Counted from the stretch's first letter, positions 11,844 through 23,412 are shown. The stretch is 64,000 nucleotides of DNA from Saccharina japonica (GCA_008828725.1 MEHQ01002400.1:106645-170644); one strand, 5' to 3'. Translations and numbers: made by a program. The notes: generated by a model not told the origin, from the letters alone.

Positions 11844-12105
11844 CGCTGTCCCGGGAAGTCCACAGTATCCATCATAGGCGACCTACAGTAAGTAACGGTT
11901 ACCCATGCCACAAGGTTTGAACACGGTTTTTCTCCAAAAGTACCTCACTGCCGTACAACACGCACGGTAACACACACCCTGGGACCAATTGCAGACCCAG
12001 TTTTCTCCTAACCGTCGAGATCTCACACCAAAAATCGTGACGAAGCATATTCTCCTTCACGTTATTTATTTGTTCATTTGTTGTTTACGTCATGGTGGTT
12101 TTGTA
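11844..12105. other. No gene seen
   Basis: Unique-looking sequence between the family B element and the ATGG minisatellite. There is no open frame of note. Confidence 0.3.
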
Positions 12106-12107
12106 CA

Positions 12108-12800
12108 GTAGCAATCACCATGGACCCTTCATGGACCCTTCATGGGCACCCACCACGAACCCACCACGGAAACACCATGTACCAACCATGGACCCACCAT
12201 GCACTCACCCTGGACCCACCATGGACCTACGAAGGCACCATGAAGGCACCATGCACACACCATGTACCCACCACCAAAGCACCATGGGTCCACCGTCTGC
12301 TCACGAAGGCACTATGGAGGCACCATGGACTCACGACGGCACCATGGAGGCACCATGGACCCACTAAGACACCATGGACCCACTCACTATGGACCTACAA
12401 AGGCACCATGGAAGCATCATGAACACTATGGACCCGCCATGGATCCACCGTGGACCCACAAAGGCACCATGGAGGAACCATGGACCCACCATGCACCCAC
12501 TACTGATCCACGAAGGCACCATGGACTCACCATGGACCTACGAGGGCACCATGGACCCGCCACGGATCCACGAAGTCATCATGTAGGCACCATGGACCCA
12601 CCACGGACTCACGAAGGCACCATGAAGGCACCTTGGATCCACCACGGACCTACTATGTATATATGCACCATGAACCCACCCTGGAGGCACCACGGACCCA
12701 CCATGGACCCACAACGGAAGCACCATGGACCGACCATGACCGACTCATGAACGTACCATGAACGTACCATGAACCCACCGCGGTGCCACTATAGGCTTAC
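12108..12800 (+). repeat. ATGGACCCACC-type minisatellite
   Basis: Short units such as CACCATGGACCCACC and GAAGGCACCATGGAGG repeat for about 690 bases. Long open frames (His/Pro/Thr-rich) across it are by-products of a unit whose length is often a multiple of three. Confidence 0.9.
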
Positions 12801-13055
12801 CATGGGACCCATCATGACAGCTCCATCATAAAACGTTGCACCCAATACTGTAGTGGCCTAGACGCTTTCACTCGGATTTAGTGTGTGTCATCAAATCACT
12901 TGATTACAGCATACGGTAATGACCAACGAGTGTATAGTATTGGATTTGAGCTTGATGGCCTTTCCTTCTGAAATACCCTTATTGGAAGGGCTTTTGCTCG
13001 CCGTTCGAGTTATTGCCAAACCAAATCGACCGATGACAGGGGAGGGGGGGGGGAA

Positions 13056-13175
13056 GGGGTGTACTCATGTCGTGCACGGCCGTAGTCGTATGACCATAGA
13101 CCCTCGCATCCCTACATACAATGCCGGGACAGGGGGTGTACTTCGTTTTCATGCATGGTCGTAGTCGTATGAGTA
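13056..13175 (-). repeat. Two partial copies of repeat family X
   Basis: GGGGTGTACTCATGTCGTGC and GGCCGTAGTCGTATGACCA, then CCCTCGCATCCCTACA, followed at once by a second, shorter copy (GGGGGTGTACTTCG, GGTCGTAGTCGTATGA). It lies about 320 bases upstream of the methyltransferase exon A. Confidence 0.7.
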
Positions 13176-13489
13176 CGCGCCCCGACAACCCGTGTGGGTA
13201 TGGCCACCGCCACCCCTAAGCCGATGAGGAGTTGGAGATCATCTACCCGGAAAAATCCTTTACCGGGGGGGTAACTTTGTGCGCGTGGCCAATAGAACAG
13301 GCAAGCCCGCATTCTCTTCAACAACTCTCACACCGCGCCGTATGATAGGCATGATGCGGCGGATTGAATCCTTCGCGGCACATTCGTTGTGCCACATGTC
13401 ATGTGCCTTCGGTATTTCTGATCTCACAACCGGAATAGACCTATCGCTCACTCACTGATGACCGGGTTGACTTCGCCGCGTTTTAGCGG

Positions 13490-16400
13490 ATGCTATTCAC
13501 ACCAATTTACGTAGCCGCACACGCATTGCCGTCCTATGTCCAGGTGGCGCTGAAACAAGCCGACGAGACATCCCAGCTTAAGGGGGAGCCGACATCGAGT
13601 GAAACGGCAGTGCCAGGAGAAACTAGTCTATTTGATGGAACAGGCCTCCTGGTGTGGCCCGGGAGCCGACTGCTGGCGTCATTTCTAGCGCATCCGCTGG
13701 GCATGCGGCACTGCTACCCGCAGTTAACGGAGGGCTGGACTGTTGAAGGTATGCCCAAGTTTGCCACATCAGGTCTAGAGCCGGGCCACTGCAGGTGTTG
13801 GGTTTGCACATTTGAGCCCAAGCATTTCTCAGTGGCGACTACTACGGGGAAACATAGTAATCAGGACCAATTATGCTTGGTAAAAATGATTTTGTGTGTG
13901 TGATGGGTCCTCGTTACTACGGCCCCCTGTAGTACGGCGTGTGATAAGTTATAATCCAACACACAGAACACTGTTGCCAAGCTTCGTCCTCGATGACACC
14001 AACCACGTATAGCTCTCGTGCACCCTCCTACAGAACATACTGGTATGCCACAATCCAGCCTGACTCTCTTGAGTAGCGCTTTTTATGCGTAGTAGGCGTC
14101 CTGTTCTGGTACTGCTGTGCAGGCTCAGCCAACACATATGAGGTTTCGCACAAATACGGCAATCGAAGTACCTCGTACACCTGTAGTATGCACTGTTCGA
14201 GTAGTGACCTCCAAACAGAAACAGCGCCGGTCAAGCTTCGCTTTCAACGACACCGGCGACAGCAGTTATCGTGCACCCTCCTCCAGAGAGCGCGCCGTTG
14301 CTTCAATCAACCATGGATAAAACATCTCGAAAAATATCGAAATATCAGCGCATAATGTTGACCAATCAAATGGGTCGTGTCGACCAAGTGGTAAGCTCTA
14401 CCATCTACCACAGTCTAATTTGAGCAAGCCTTAGAATATCATCGTGACACTACCCTTGACCTACCTTGGGCATAGGCCTGCATAGGCTGCTACATATACC
14501 TGTGGTAGAATTTATCATCGTAGCGTTCACCGCTGAGCATGAGTTATTACTCAAAATTGCTTAACACGTCCCCCAACAAATGAGCCATAAGTTATTTGTT
14601 TGTTGTGATTTCTTGTTCGTAGGATCTTCACACTGTACTGCATCACTCAGAACACCGACGTGTGCTATTATACGATAGAGGTAGAGGTATACCTTTTTTT
14701 GGCTGAAACGTTTTCCAAATGACGGTACCGGCTACTTAGCCCCCAAACCGTCGGAACTTCATTCTTGTGTTGTACATTGTTTCATTTTATACCCACAGGC
14801 CATGGTATTCTTCATCGGGTATATATTTTTATAGCACCTATATTTCCCCCCAAAATCAGATTTTGACTACTGCAGGTATAGAGGTCCTCAAGTGACCACC
14901 CTCAGAAGGCAAAAACATGGCCTGTATGCAGGTGCACCTCTACCGTAGCATGCGTCCACCGCCGGTGTCAACCTGCGCCCTCAACCACAGCAACCACATC
15001 ATGAGCTCTTTGTTCCCCACCTCTCTGCACCCTCTTGCAGAAAACATGCAACTCCCTTCAGCCACCGGAAAGAGCAGAGTTCCAAGAAAACCGGTTCTAG
15101 AGCTGGGAGCCGGGACCGGCATCTGCGGCATGGTGGCATGCAGGGCGCTCGGCTGCCCAGCGATACTGACAGACAGGAGAAGCGACGTGATCGGCAACTT
15201 GAACAAGAACGTTGCTCTCAATGGGATGGAGGACAGTGTGCGCGTCGTGAGGCTAGAATGGGGCGGCGATGCTTCGGACGATAATAAGGGGATACCTTGC
15301 GAGGTGGAGGATCATTCCCCATTTCAGGCGAGATTTTGATTCGTAAGCAGGGTTTCCAATCACGGAGGGTGTACATACGAAACGACGACAGAGGGGGGGG
15401 GCGCGGGGGGAAGGGGGGGGTGTACTCATGTCGTGCACGGCCGTGGTCGTATGACCATAGACCCTCGCATCCCTACAATGCCATAACGGAGCTGTCGTTG
15501 CTGTGGTTTTTCTCTCAGGTTCCTGCTGCGGCAAATAACGCCTGCTACGCTAGAGGTATCATAGCACTTTTTGACCCGAGATCTTTTATGTCTGACTATT
15601 ACTACTGTAGTGTACTCCTCAAAACTGAGGAACTATCACCCAGCGTGATAGTGTGCTACACAGACGAGTGCTACGATAGAGGGGCTTCTAGCATTTGTTT
15701 TTGCCTTATAAGGAAAATATTTTATGATTGACCTACGTATTAAAAGCTCCTTAACCCAAGATCGTCGAAATGCCAAAAAACACATTCCAATTTGCATGTC
15801 TACAGGCCATGGGATTGCTCATCGGGCATGTAAAATCAGTTTTTGACTTACTATTAGTGTAGAGCTCCTCAAGCGAGGGGCCTCAAAGTAAAAACATGAT
15901 GCCCTACAGCAGTAGCATTGTGTCCACACATCTCACTTGTGATGCGAAATAATTTTCGTTACGTAGCACCCCTAACCGTAAGGGCCCGAATTAGCGAATG
16001 TGAAATAAATTCAATTTGAAAAAAAAAAATCAAATTCGCTTTCCATTGGTCAACACACGCACCAGCACCAAACATTATACCCCAAGATCCTAATATTTGG
16101 TGCTGGTGCGTGTGTTGACCAATGAAAAGCGGATTTTATTTGTTTTTTTTTCCAAATTGTTTTTTTTTCTTCTTCGTTAAAACGGGCCCTAAGGTTAAGC
16201 CTAAAGAGGTTATACCAAAACGTCAGGTGTTTGGGCGAGGCGTAGAGCTCCTGAGGCGAGAAGAGTCTCCCACGGACAAAAATAACAGATGCTGCCCCTA
16301 ACGTAGCACGCGCCGCGCATAATCAGGAGTTCCATGATACCTGCTACGCGCTGCATCTCACGCCCAAAAGCCGACCTTAAGAGAATTAAGTTGGGGCACA

Positions 16401-19400
16401 TCGGACAGATCACTATCTAGATCATATCATATCACGGTCTAAAGTAGATAATCTGGGTCTTGATCTGCCGCTATGAAATGTTGTGCAGGATCTGGATCTG
16501 TATACTGTGTTCCAGATCCCAACACAGTAAACACGTGCTGCTACTGCTGCTGCTGTAGATCATGCGGGTTATACGGTTTCCATCCGGCAACATGAGATAT
16601 AGATCATACAGATCATATAGATCATACATAGCATATATATCATACAGATCATATATATGGACCTTTAACAACGAGCTATAGATAGATCACATAGACCTTT
16701 CAATATATCTGACGTTAAATCTCTAGATTGTTAAGTGGGGGTCGGTGATCTGGCCGGCACGTGAAAGGTGGTATCCTATGTATCCTATGTGTCCTATGCA
16801 TGGTATCCTACGCGTGCAAACCGGATGTACGATCCACTGGCTCGTATGCAGCCTTGCAGACTACAGTAGTAGTGGACACCATTGGGAATGCCATTCATGG
16901 CAAAACACAAAATGTCGAGATTGCGAAGGACATGGGCTGGGTGTACTGTAGTCTAGCGAACACTATTGGAAACACCATTATTGCAAAAACACAAAAAATG
17001 TCGGGATTGCAAGGACATGAATTGGGTGTACTGTAGACTAGAAGAGGTCTATTGGTGGTCTAGCGAACACCATTCACTGTAAATACCATTGCAAAACACT
17101 AAATGTCGGGATTGAAAAGACATGGGCATTGGGAATTTCTCCATTCGGGGAGTCCCATCAATCGGAAACGTTTTGGTCCACGAAGGATAGGAGCGCACAC
17201 AATTTTTTTATAAATAGCTCGGAGCTTGAGGAGCTCTATAACCCACCGAACATTGCTCATTGCTGTGAGGACTTTTTGGGGAACTGAAAGTGTGAGTCCG
17301 ATGAACGATGCCACTGCCCTACGTAGCTCAAGTGTAAAACTCAAAATTATATTTGTATTCCAGCGGTATTGAGCAATTCTCAATGAACAATCAGAAAATA
17401 GTCAGTAGTCGTCAGTACACTGTAGTCAGTAATTGTCAGTAATAGTCACTAATAGTCAGTACTACAGTGGTCAGAAATAGACACTAATAGTCAGTACTAG
17501 TCAGTCAGAAATGTGTTGGCCAAAAACAGTGCTAGCCCTACCGCAGCACGCGTCAATATCCCCCCTCTGTACCTTGCCATGGGTCCATATGGACTGGGCG
17601 GCTCGACCGCGATGAGAGGTTGGAGTATTTGACGGCAGTTTTCGGCACCACACGCCACCGTTTTTCCATGCCATAAAAAAACAACAACAACAACACCTAA
17701 AGAGCAAGTCCATCCAGCGTGTTGCATGGCTGCAAGTAGAAGACAGCGTGTAAATGGTTCGGGCTTGAGAGTGACCAATGCCCTGGACGTTCTGCAGGTC
17801 AAATGTTTACGCTGACATCGGGGCAAGACACACTACAGTAGAATAGAAGTATTGTGTACCAGGTACATGGTACTGCCTGTGCGGTGTACTTGTTTCGACC
17901 CTGTTTCACGACGCCGACGATCGTTTGATTTTTGCCGGGGGCAGAGGGCCCTAGGTACGACGGCGTTGTGTTGGATTACCGGGAAGACGTTGGAGTAACA
18001 GTCCGTATAGTTTAGAAACCCGACACATGATCATGGTGTATATCTAACAGCTACATCCGAGACAGATCAAGATTCTACCACTGTATCTGGCCCTGAACTG
18101 TCTAGATCATGAAGCGGAAATATATTATCTGCCTGTTGTGTGCACTATTATTGTTAGGTGATCCTTGCGTCCGACACGGTGTATCCCGGAAAGCCCTCGT
18201 CGGACACCCAAGCCTTCTTCGACATCGTCAAGGAGTTGCTGGTGAGAATCGGGACCATGTATGTGCTCTGACGGTATATATACACCGTGTTGCCACCTAC
18301 AGTAATATTTTCCGAAGCTTCTCTGACTTGATTCAGGAGCTTTGCACCTGTTACCCTAACAAACTATTTTTGAGGTGAAGTAAAAAGTTAACCCGATGAC
18401 CCCACTCGTGGTCTGCAGCAATTAGGTACAGTATATCACGAATACTATTGTACAACACACTGACTGACTGACGGTCTGGCAGGCTGGTACGAGAGGAGGG
18501 TTTTGAGGCACAGTTGTTACACCCTTGACAGGTGGTCGCACAGGCGGGCACAGGCAGCAGCGTACTGCCATGCTGGTGCTCGACAGGTGATGATCCACCG
18601 ATGATAAAACCCCAGCATATTGATGTGTTTTGAGAAGGGCGGCTTATGCACACCCCGCTGGCACCCCACGGACGTCCCATGCACACCCCACGGCCACCCC
18701 ATGGGCTGCCCACGGACATCCCATGCGCACCCAAGGGACGCCCCACGAACACCCCGTGGACACCCCACGGACATCCCATGGGAACCCCCCGGACACCCCA
18801 CGCACACCCCACGCACACCCCACGCACACCCCGTGGGCACCCGACCGACACCCCGTGGGAACCTTAAGAGCACTCCAAGCACACCACATGGGCTGCGCAG
18901 GGGCATCCCACGGAGGCCCTATGCAGACCCCACGGACACCTCACGGACACCCCATGGGCACCCCACGGGCACCCCAAGCACACCCCATGGGGTGCTCACG
19001 TGCCCCTATGCATACCCCACGTCACCCCACGAACGCCCCATGCACACCTCACGGCCACCCCACCGGTGGCCTATGCACACCCTACGGACACCCCACGGGC
19101 GCCTCACGGACACGGGCGCCCCAAGCACACCCCATGGGCGCCCCGAGAAACCCCCCGCGGAACACCCCACACACATTCCACGGACACTCCACGCGCACCC
19201 CCCACGGACGCCCCACACACACCCCACATACGCCCCATGCACACCCTATGGCCGCCCCAAGCAAGAACGAACACCCCACAGACGCGTGTGCGTGGATTGT
19301 GCTTGGATTGTGTTCGTGTTGTGTCATTGGAGAGAGTGCACGTGGGGGCGGCTGTGGGGCGTGCATGGGGTGCTCGCGGGGTGTCTGTGAGGTGTCTGTG

Positions 19401-21661
19401 GCGTGCTCGCGGGCAGCCTATGGTGTGTGCTTGGGGTGTGCGTGGGCAGCCCATGGAGCGCCCATGTATGGGGCACTCGTGATGTGTCTGTGAGGTGTCC
19501 GTGGGGTGCCCGTTGGCAGCCTATGGGGTGTGCTTGGGGTGTGCGTGGGCAGCCCATGGGGCGCTCATGTATGGGGCGCTCGTGGGTGTCTATGAGGTGT
19601 CCGTGGGGAGCCTATGGGGTGTGCTTGGGGTGTGCGTGGGAAGCCCATGGGGCGCCCGTGGAATGTGCCTGGGGCGTCCGTGGGATGTCCCTAGGGCGTA
19701 CATGGGGTGCCCATGGGCTGCCCACGGACAGTCTATGGGGTTTCTGTGGACGTATCCATGGGGTGTCCGTACGGTATGCATCGGGTGCTCATGGGCTGGG
19801 GTTCCCGTGGTGTGTCCTTGGGGGTTGGGTGCACGTGGAGCGGCCGCGAGGTGCCCGTGGGGTGTCCCTGGGATGTCCGTGGTATGTCCGTGGGGGGTTA
19901 ATGAGTAGCCCGTGAGTTTCCCATAAAGTTCATTAAACAATTATCATACAAAAGCAACATACTGCCAATCGTCGTATTTGAGTGTCCTAGAGAAGGCTCG
20001 AGTGGTTGAAATGGAGCGCCAAATACAATATTTGTATTGTGGGGAGAGCGGAGGGTATCTGCCCCAGAGACTGCTGTGCTGACTAAGTGCTGAATACGTC
20101 GCGCAAACCGGTCGGCTGTTTCGGCGAATACATAGAGCGCACATATCAAGCCGTCTACCCCCCTCAAATTAAACCAAGCACGTGTTTTCTAGAAAAGGCT
20201 CAGCCGCGGTGTCCCCTTCCACACGTTGTTTTTTTTCATAAATGTATTATTGTGGGCATCGTCAGCTGTGAGTCCGGTCGAATAAGTGGGCGATAACATG
20301 TTTTGAAGGCAAGAAAGCTCACTGTAGGCTATAGTGCTACTCGAACTCGACCACCCAAACCCGTATTATTGTCATTGCAGGACCCTGCGGAAGGCGTTCT
20401 TTTGCTTGCCTACACGCCCAGACCACCCTCAGTCGAAACAGAGAGCATGCTACGGTGCGCCTACCGAGCGGGGCTCAGCGGGAAAAAACTGGACGGCGCC
20501 TGGAACCATGCGTGCACCAGAGATGACGGTGGTGATGATAGTTACAATGATGGTGATGATGATGACGATGATGGAGATTACGATGATGATGGTGTTCAAG
20601 GTTTACTTAACAACCGCTTTCCTCGCGATTTCCCCATAAGGGGAAAAAATACTGCTATTATCGATAGTAGTAGCACTGCCGATCGGAGCTGTACAAGTGT
20701 AAATGGCCGCGGCGGATGTGTTAACAGTAACGCCTGTGCCAATACCAGGGGAGAACCTAAGTGCTTGCTGGATGAGCTGACCTGTTGCATCGACAGCAGT
20801 GCCGATTCGAGCTGTGCAAGTGTCAGCGGGTGTAGCAGGGGAGGCTGTCTCCGTGTCAAGCGGGAACCAATGCACTTGTTAGAGGAGCCGAGTCCTTGTA
20901 GCGAAAACGATAATGGTGCTAGTAGTTCTTGTGGCGCGGTGGACAGCTGTGGAAATTGTGTTATTAGTAGAAGCGCCGATTCGAGCAGCGTCAATAGTCA
21001 TGGTGGAGGAAGTGGTAACTTTTGTCGTGCCTGTATCAAACGAGAACCGACGCGGTTGTTGCGAGAGCTGACCCCTTGCGGCGAAACAAACGATGGTGAT
21101 GACGATAATGATGCATATAGTAGTAGTAGTGCTTGTTGTGGAGCGAAGGGCTGTGGGCGTTGTAGGCCAAGAAGGAGTGGCTGTTGTGGGGCGCATAGCT
21201 GTGGACATTGTAGGGGAACGAGGCGCGGCGATAACATTGGTACCGACACGCCCCACCGCGCAAAACGTTCGGGGAGCGCAAAGGCGCTGCGGTACAGACG
21301 CTCCGCGTCAGTGCCGTTAGAAACGCCTCGACCCAAACGTTGCACGCCGGTGTTGTTAGCGTTCGGCCTCTCCCCACAAGTGGCACTCGGGAACAAGGGG
21401 CCCTGTAGCGCCGAGGATGGCCATCAGTCGCCTTGCATTTCGGAGCAGGTATGGCTGTCGCGGTGGAAGGATGTGTTCCCAGATGTCAATGACAGGAACA
21501 GGCCAAAAGTGTTTTCTCTTGTTGAGCGCAGTTTGTGTTTAGGGCAAGGGCAGCAGCAGCAGCAGGCTTGTGTTCGAGCGGCGTGCCCGGGAATAGGGGA
21601 AGGGATAGACGTTGAAGATGCCGTTACATGGGAGTGTTTGTGGGGTGTTGATGGCGAGTGA
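13490..21661 (+). CDS. Family-16 (METTL21-like) methyltransferase with long Cys-rich tail
   Basis: Four exons fit together in phase: 13490-13748, 15041-15303, 18158-18241 and 20381-21661 (stop at 21659), giving about 628 residues. Visible motifs are the N-terminal GTGLLVWPGSR (residues 51-60), SAM-binding motif I VLELGAGTGICG (105-116), the acidic post-I ILTDRR, LEWGG, and ILASDTVY (176-183), whose D-T-V-Y is the DxxY signature of this family. LLLAYTPR follows at the start of exon 4. The family methylates lysines or other residues on proteins using S-adenosylmethionine, mostly in the cytosol; the substrate here is unknown. Family members are usually 200-350 residues. Here exon 4 adds about 380 residues: an Asp-rich GAT-repeat stretch, then three degenerate Cys/Ser/Gly repeats ending in REP..LL.E..PC. 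The 5' end is uncertain (the ATG at 13490, or an acceptor near 13541). The last codon overlaps a good donor (GTGAGTACG at 21658), so another exon may follow. Confidence 0.82.
13844..13930 (+). mobile_element. MITE family A copy in methyltransferase intron 1
   Basis: ACGGGGAAACATAGTAATCAGGACC-like left end and GGGTCCTCGTTACTACGGCCC right end, around TGGTAAAAATGATTTTGTG. Short, diverged and non-coding. Confidence 0.7.
13960..14310 (+). repeat. Diverged ~240-bp direct duplication
   Basis: AAGCTTCGTCCTCGATGACACC..CGTGCACCCTCC (from about 13979) recurs as AAGCTTCGCTTTCAACGACACC..CGTGCACCCTCC (from about 14233). It lies in methyltransferase intron 1. Confidence 0.55.
14657..14956 (+). mobile_element. 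MITE family B, complete copy with 4-bp target duplication
   Basis: Starts GACGTGTGCTA, ends CTCTACCGTAGCATGCGTC, and is flanked by CACC (14653-14656 and 14957-14960). Internal landmarks TTTGGCTGAAACGTTTTCCA, AATGACGG and TTCATCGGGTATAT match other copies. It lies in intron 1 of the methyltransferase, ending 84 bases before the acceptor of exon B. Confidence 0.85.
15405..15492 (-). repeat. Repeat family X partial copy
   Basis: GGGGTGTACTCATGTCGTGC to CCCTCGCATCCCTACAATGC, close to the copies at 13056 and 24472. It lies at the start of methyltransferase intron 2. Confidence 0.75.
15534..15658 (+). mobile_element. MITE family B fragment
   Basis: CCTGCTACGCTAGAGGTATCATAGCAC resembles the left end of family B (GTGCTACGATAGAGGTAT). 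It is followed after about 110 bases by the complete copy at 15663. Confidence 0.5.
15663..15924 (+). mobile_element. MITE family B, complete copy with 4-bp target duplication
   Basis: Starts GACGAGTGCTACGATAGAGG and ends CAGTAGCATTGTGTC. It is flanked by CACA at 15659-15662 and 15925-15928. Contains GGCCATGGGATTGCTCATCG and TAGAGCTCCTCAAGCGAGG. It lies in methyltransferase intron 2. Confidence 0.85.
15968..16197. mobile_element. MITE family E, near-perfect palindrome
   Basis: Outer ends CTAACCGTAAGGGCCCG and CGGGCCCTAAGGTTAAG are inverted. Inner arms 16037-16073 and 16097-16133 (CATTGGTCAACACACGCACC against GGTGCGTGTGTTGACCAATG) pair almost perfectly. A second copy is cut by the assembly gap at 30323. 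Confidence 0.75.
16420..16700. repeat. AGATCAT-rich minisatellite and dispersed repeat
   Basis: TAGATCATACAGATCATATA-type units repeat between 16590 and 16660. The adjoining GTGGGGGTCGGTGATCT box (around 16735) also occurs near 47520 on the other strand, so this belongs to a small dispersed family. Confidence 0.55.
16865..17130 (+). repeat. Three tandem ~90-bp repeats
   Basis: The unit contains AACACCATT, GCAAAACACAAAATGTCG, GGATTGCAAGGACATG and GGGTGTACTGTAG. Three diverged copies sit head to tail in methyltransferase intron 2. Confidence 0.75.
17393..17515 (+). repeat. AATAGTCAGT short tandem repeat
   Basis: About ten degenerate copies of (A)ATAGTCAGTAC. It is followed at 17515-17547 by a family B end (GGCCAAAAACAG, CTACCGCAGCACGCGTC). 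Confidence 0.7.
18645..19900. repeat. Strand-switching GC minisatellite forming a large inverted repeat
   Basis: From 18645 to about 19290 the plus strand is built of CACCCCACGGACACCCCATG units. From about 19330 to 19900 it is built of the complementary GGGGTGTCCGTGGGGTG type. The two halves (about 640 and 570 bases) can pair imperfectly around a short unique centre. The right half also has a higher-order tandem of about 100 bp (19388, 19481, 19586). The whole block lies inside intron 3 of the methyltransferase. The long open frames over it have only repeat-derived composition. Confidence 0.9.
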
Positions 21662-22358
21662 GTACGCAAGCCTCGAGCCGTCGCCCAAACCAATACGCGT
21701 GGGCTTACCCATTTTATTGTTGTATCATCCCAAATGAAAGGCTGCTAACTGTAGACGAGTCTTCAGCAGTGTTACAGACACCATTATTAGCACAGACACT
21801 CTAGAGGGAAACTAAAATATAGGAGATTCGTATAGCGGATTTCAATCGCCGAACATGGTGTCCAAGTATCGTTATTACGAACAGCTTGATTTGTATAAAT
21901 CTTGTCAACGACTATATGTCTAATTGGGATGCAATCTGGGCCGTACACAGTCCTTGCTCCTTCTTTCTTCTGACGTCCCCCGCATAACATTCTCAAGCCG
22001 GAAGGGAAACACGTTCCTAGTACTGTAAACGTTTCGATGCAAGAGCTCGCACACGAAAAAATTTACATTCCCCCACCGCTTCGAGTTCAATAGGATGTCA
22101 ATGACTACAACAGTATTAACGACTCTTCTTAATGACGCACGCTACGGTTCAGGAGAGGGATATCACTCGAGGAGCTATAAACTACTGCAGTAGTAATAGT
22201 AGGTCACCCAAAAAACTGACGTTGAGGGAAAATGCGCGCCTAACCCTATGACGATGAACAATCGCATCGGCCATTGGTCTACTGCTGTAGGCTACCTGTA
22301 CATAGGTGTTTTATGTACCGAAGGGATTCCGACGGTATTAGGTATTAGGTACCGCTAT
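21662..22358. other. No gene seen downstream of the methyltransferase
   Basis: Possible intron or 3' flank. No frame looks coding, and no further methyltransferase motif appears. Confidence 0.3.
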
Positions 22359-22423
22359 GGGCGGAAACATAAGGACCAGTTTATGTTGCTATTTATTTAC
22401 TGACGGTCCTTACATTTACGCCC
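22359..22423. mobile_element. Short MITE, family A relative
   Basis: GGGCGGAAACATAAGGACC and GGTCCTTACATTTACGCCC are 19-base inverted ends with three mismatches. At 65 bp it is shorter than the other copies. Confidence 0.55.
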
Positions 22424-22789
22424 AGAGTAGTAGTGCCGCGGTTGAGGAGCCCCGTCAGTAATGCATATAATACGTTTCGGTGATGCTTCGTACTGACTGT
22501 AGTACATTTATTGGAGTTGTAGATGTATGGAAGGATCTATGATCCGGAGATGCTGCTGTAGGTAATGATGGTGTTTGAATGTACTGCTATCGAGACGTTT
22601 CCTATCTGACCACGCGGCCTACCACTATGCCGTAAACAATACCTGGTAAAAAAAAATAGAAAGGAGAAGAGGACAAACAAGTGTGAGAGCCCTGCTTTGT
22701 TGCCACAAGCTCCACACACACAGATAACACAAGAAGAGTGAGCCATACCTTGTTGTCACGGGCTCCACACCCACGCGTACATGCATACG

Positions 22790-22990
22790 GGCGGTATCGT
22801 TGTATCACAGACCCTTGTCGTATCGTACTGTATTATTAGAATCATCGACTAACTCCGAAGAGCAAGCCGTACTCCGCCAAGGAAACATCCAGGAACACTC
22901 CCAGCATAATATACCTCGTCACACAATGCAAACCCCAGATATTGTAGACCCAATACGAACGACCGCAGTAAGTACGAACATACGTGGGAC
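22790..22990 (+). repeat. Dispersed repeat family I
   Basis: GTCGTATCGTACTGTATTAT, CATCGACTAACTCC, ACACTCCCAGCATAATAT and CTCGTCACACAATGCAAACC match, diverged, 36985-37210 (GTCGTATCATTATCATCACC, CTCGCCACACAATATTAAAA). Class unknown, non-coding. Confidence 0.5.
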
Positions 22991-23412
22991 CCTATTTCTC
23001 CCGGGCGGCACTGGCTCATGCTGGCCCCATATGGCTGGGGTTGTCCCCGTTCCATACCAACCTGCTACCAATAGAAAAAGCCAGAAGCCTCTGGCATGCG
23101 TTTGGCCAATGAGTACCTGGTAGAAAATAATACAGAAGCCTATTGTACGTACGTACTCATATCCAGCCTCATGCCGCATACCGTCACCCACCAAGGTTGA
23201 CGCCCACCAACATTGATGCGCAGACCACAGCCTTACATAACGCCGCCGCCATGATACGTTTGAACCGTCCGCGCAAAAGCTTAGCTACTGCTGTGTACGC
23301 CTTATCAGCACCCAGCCAGCCAGGTCGCTTTGCGTACCAGCTGCATGCAGTACGTGTATAGAGAATGCCTACTGCGCGTGCTTTTAGTGCATTTGCGCGG
23401 AGGGTTGATATT

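Noticed and set aside
12078-12750. His/Pro/Thr-rich frames
   Set aside because: By-products of the ATGGACCCACC minisatellite.
14917-15040. Start of the methyltransferase at an upstream ATG
   Set aside because: This part is MITE family B plus intron; a strong acceptor at 15040 joins in phase to exon A instead.
18620-19915. Open frames up to 287 codons rich in His, Pro, Thr or Gly, Val, Trp
   Set aside because: They arise from the strand-switching minisatellite, which lies in an intron of the methyltransferase.
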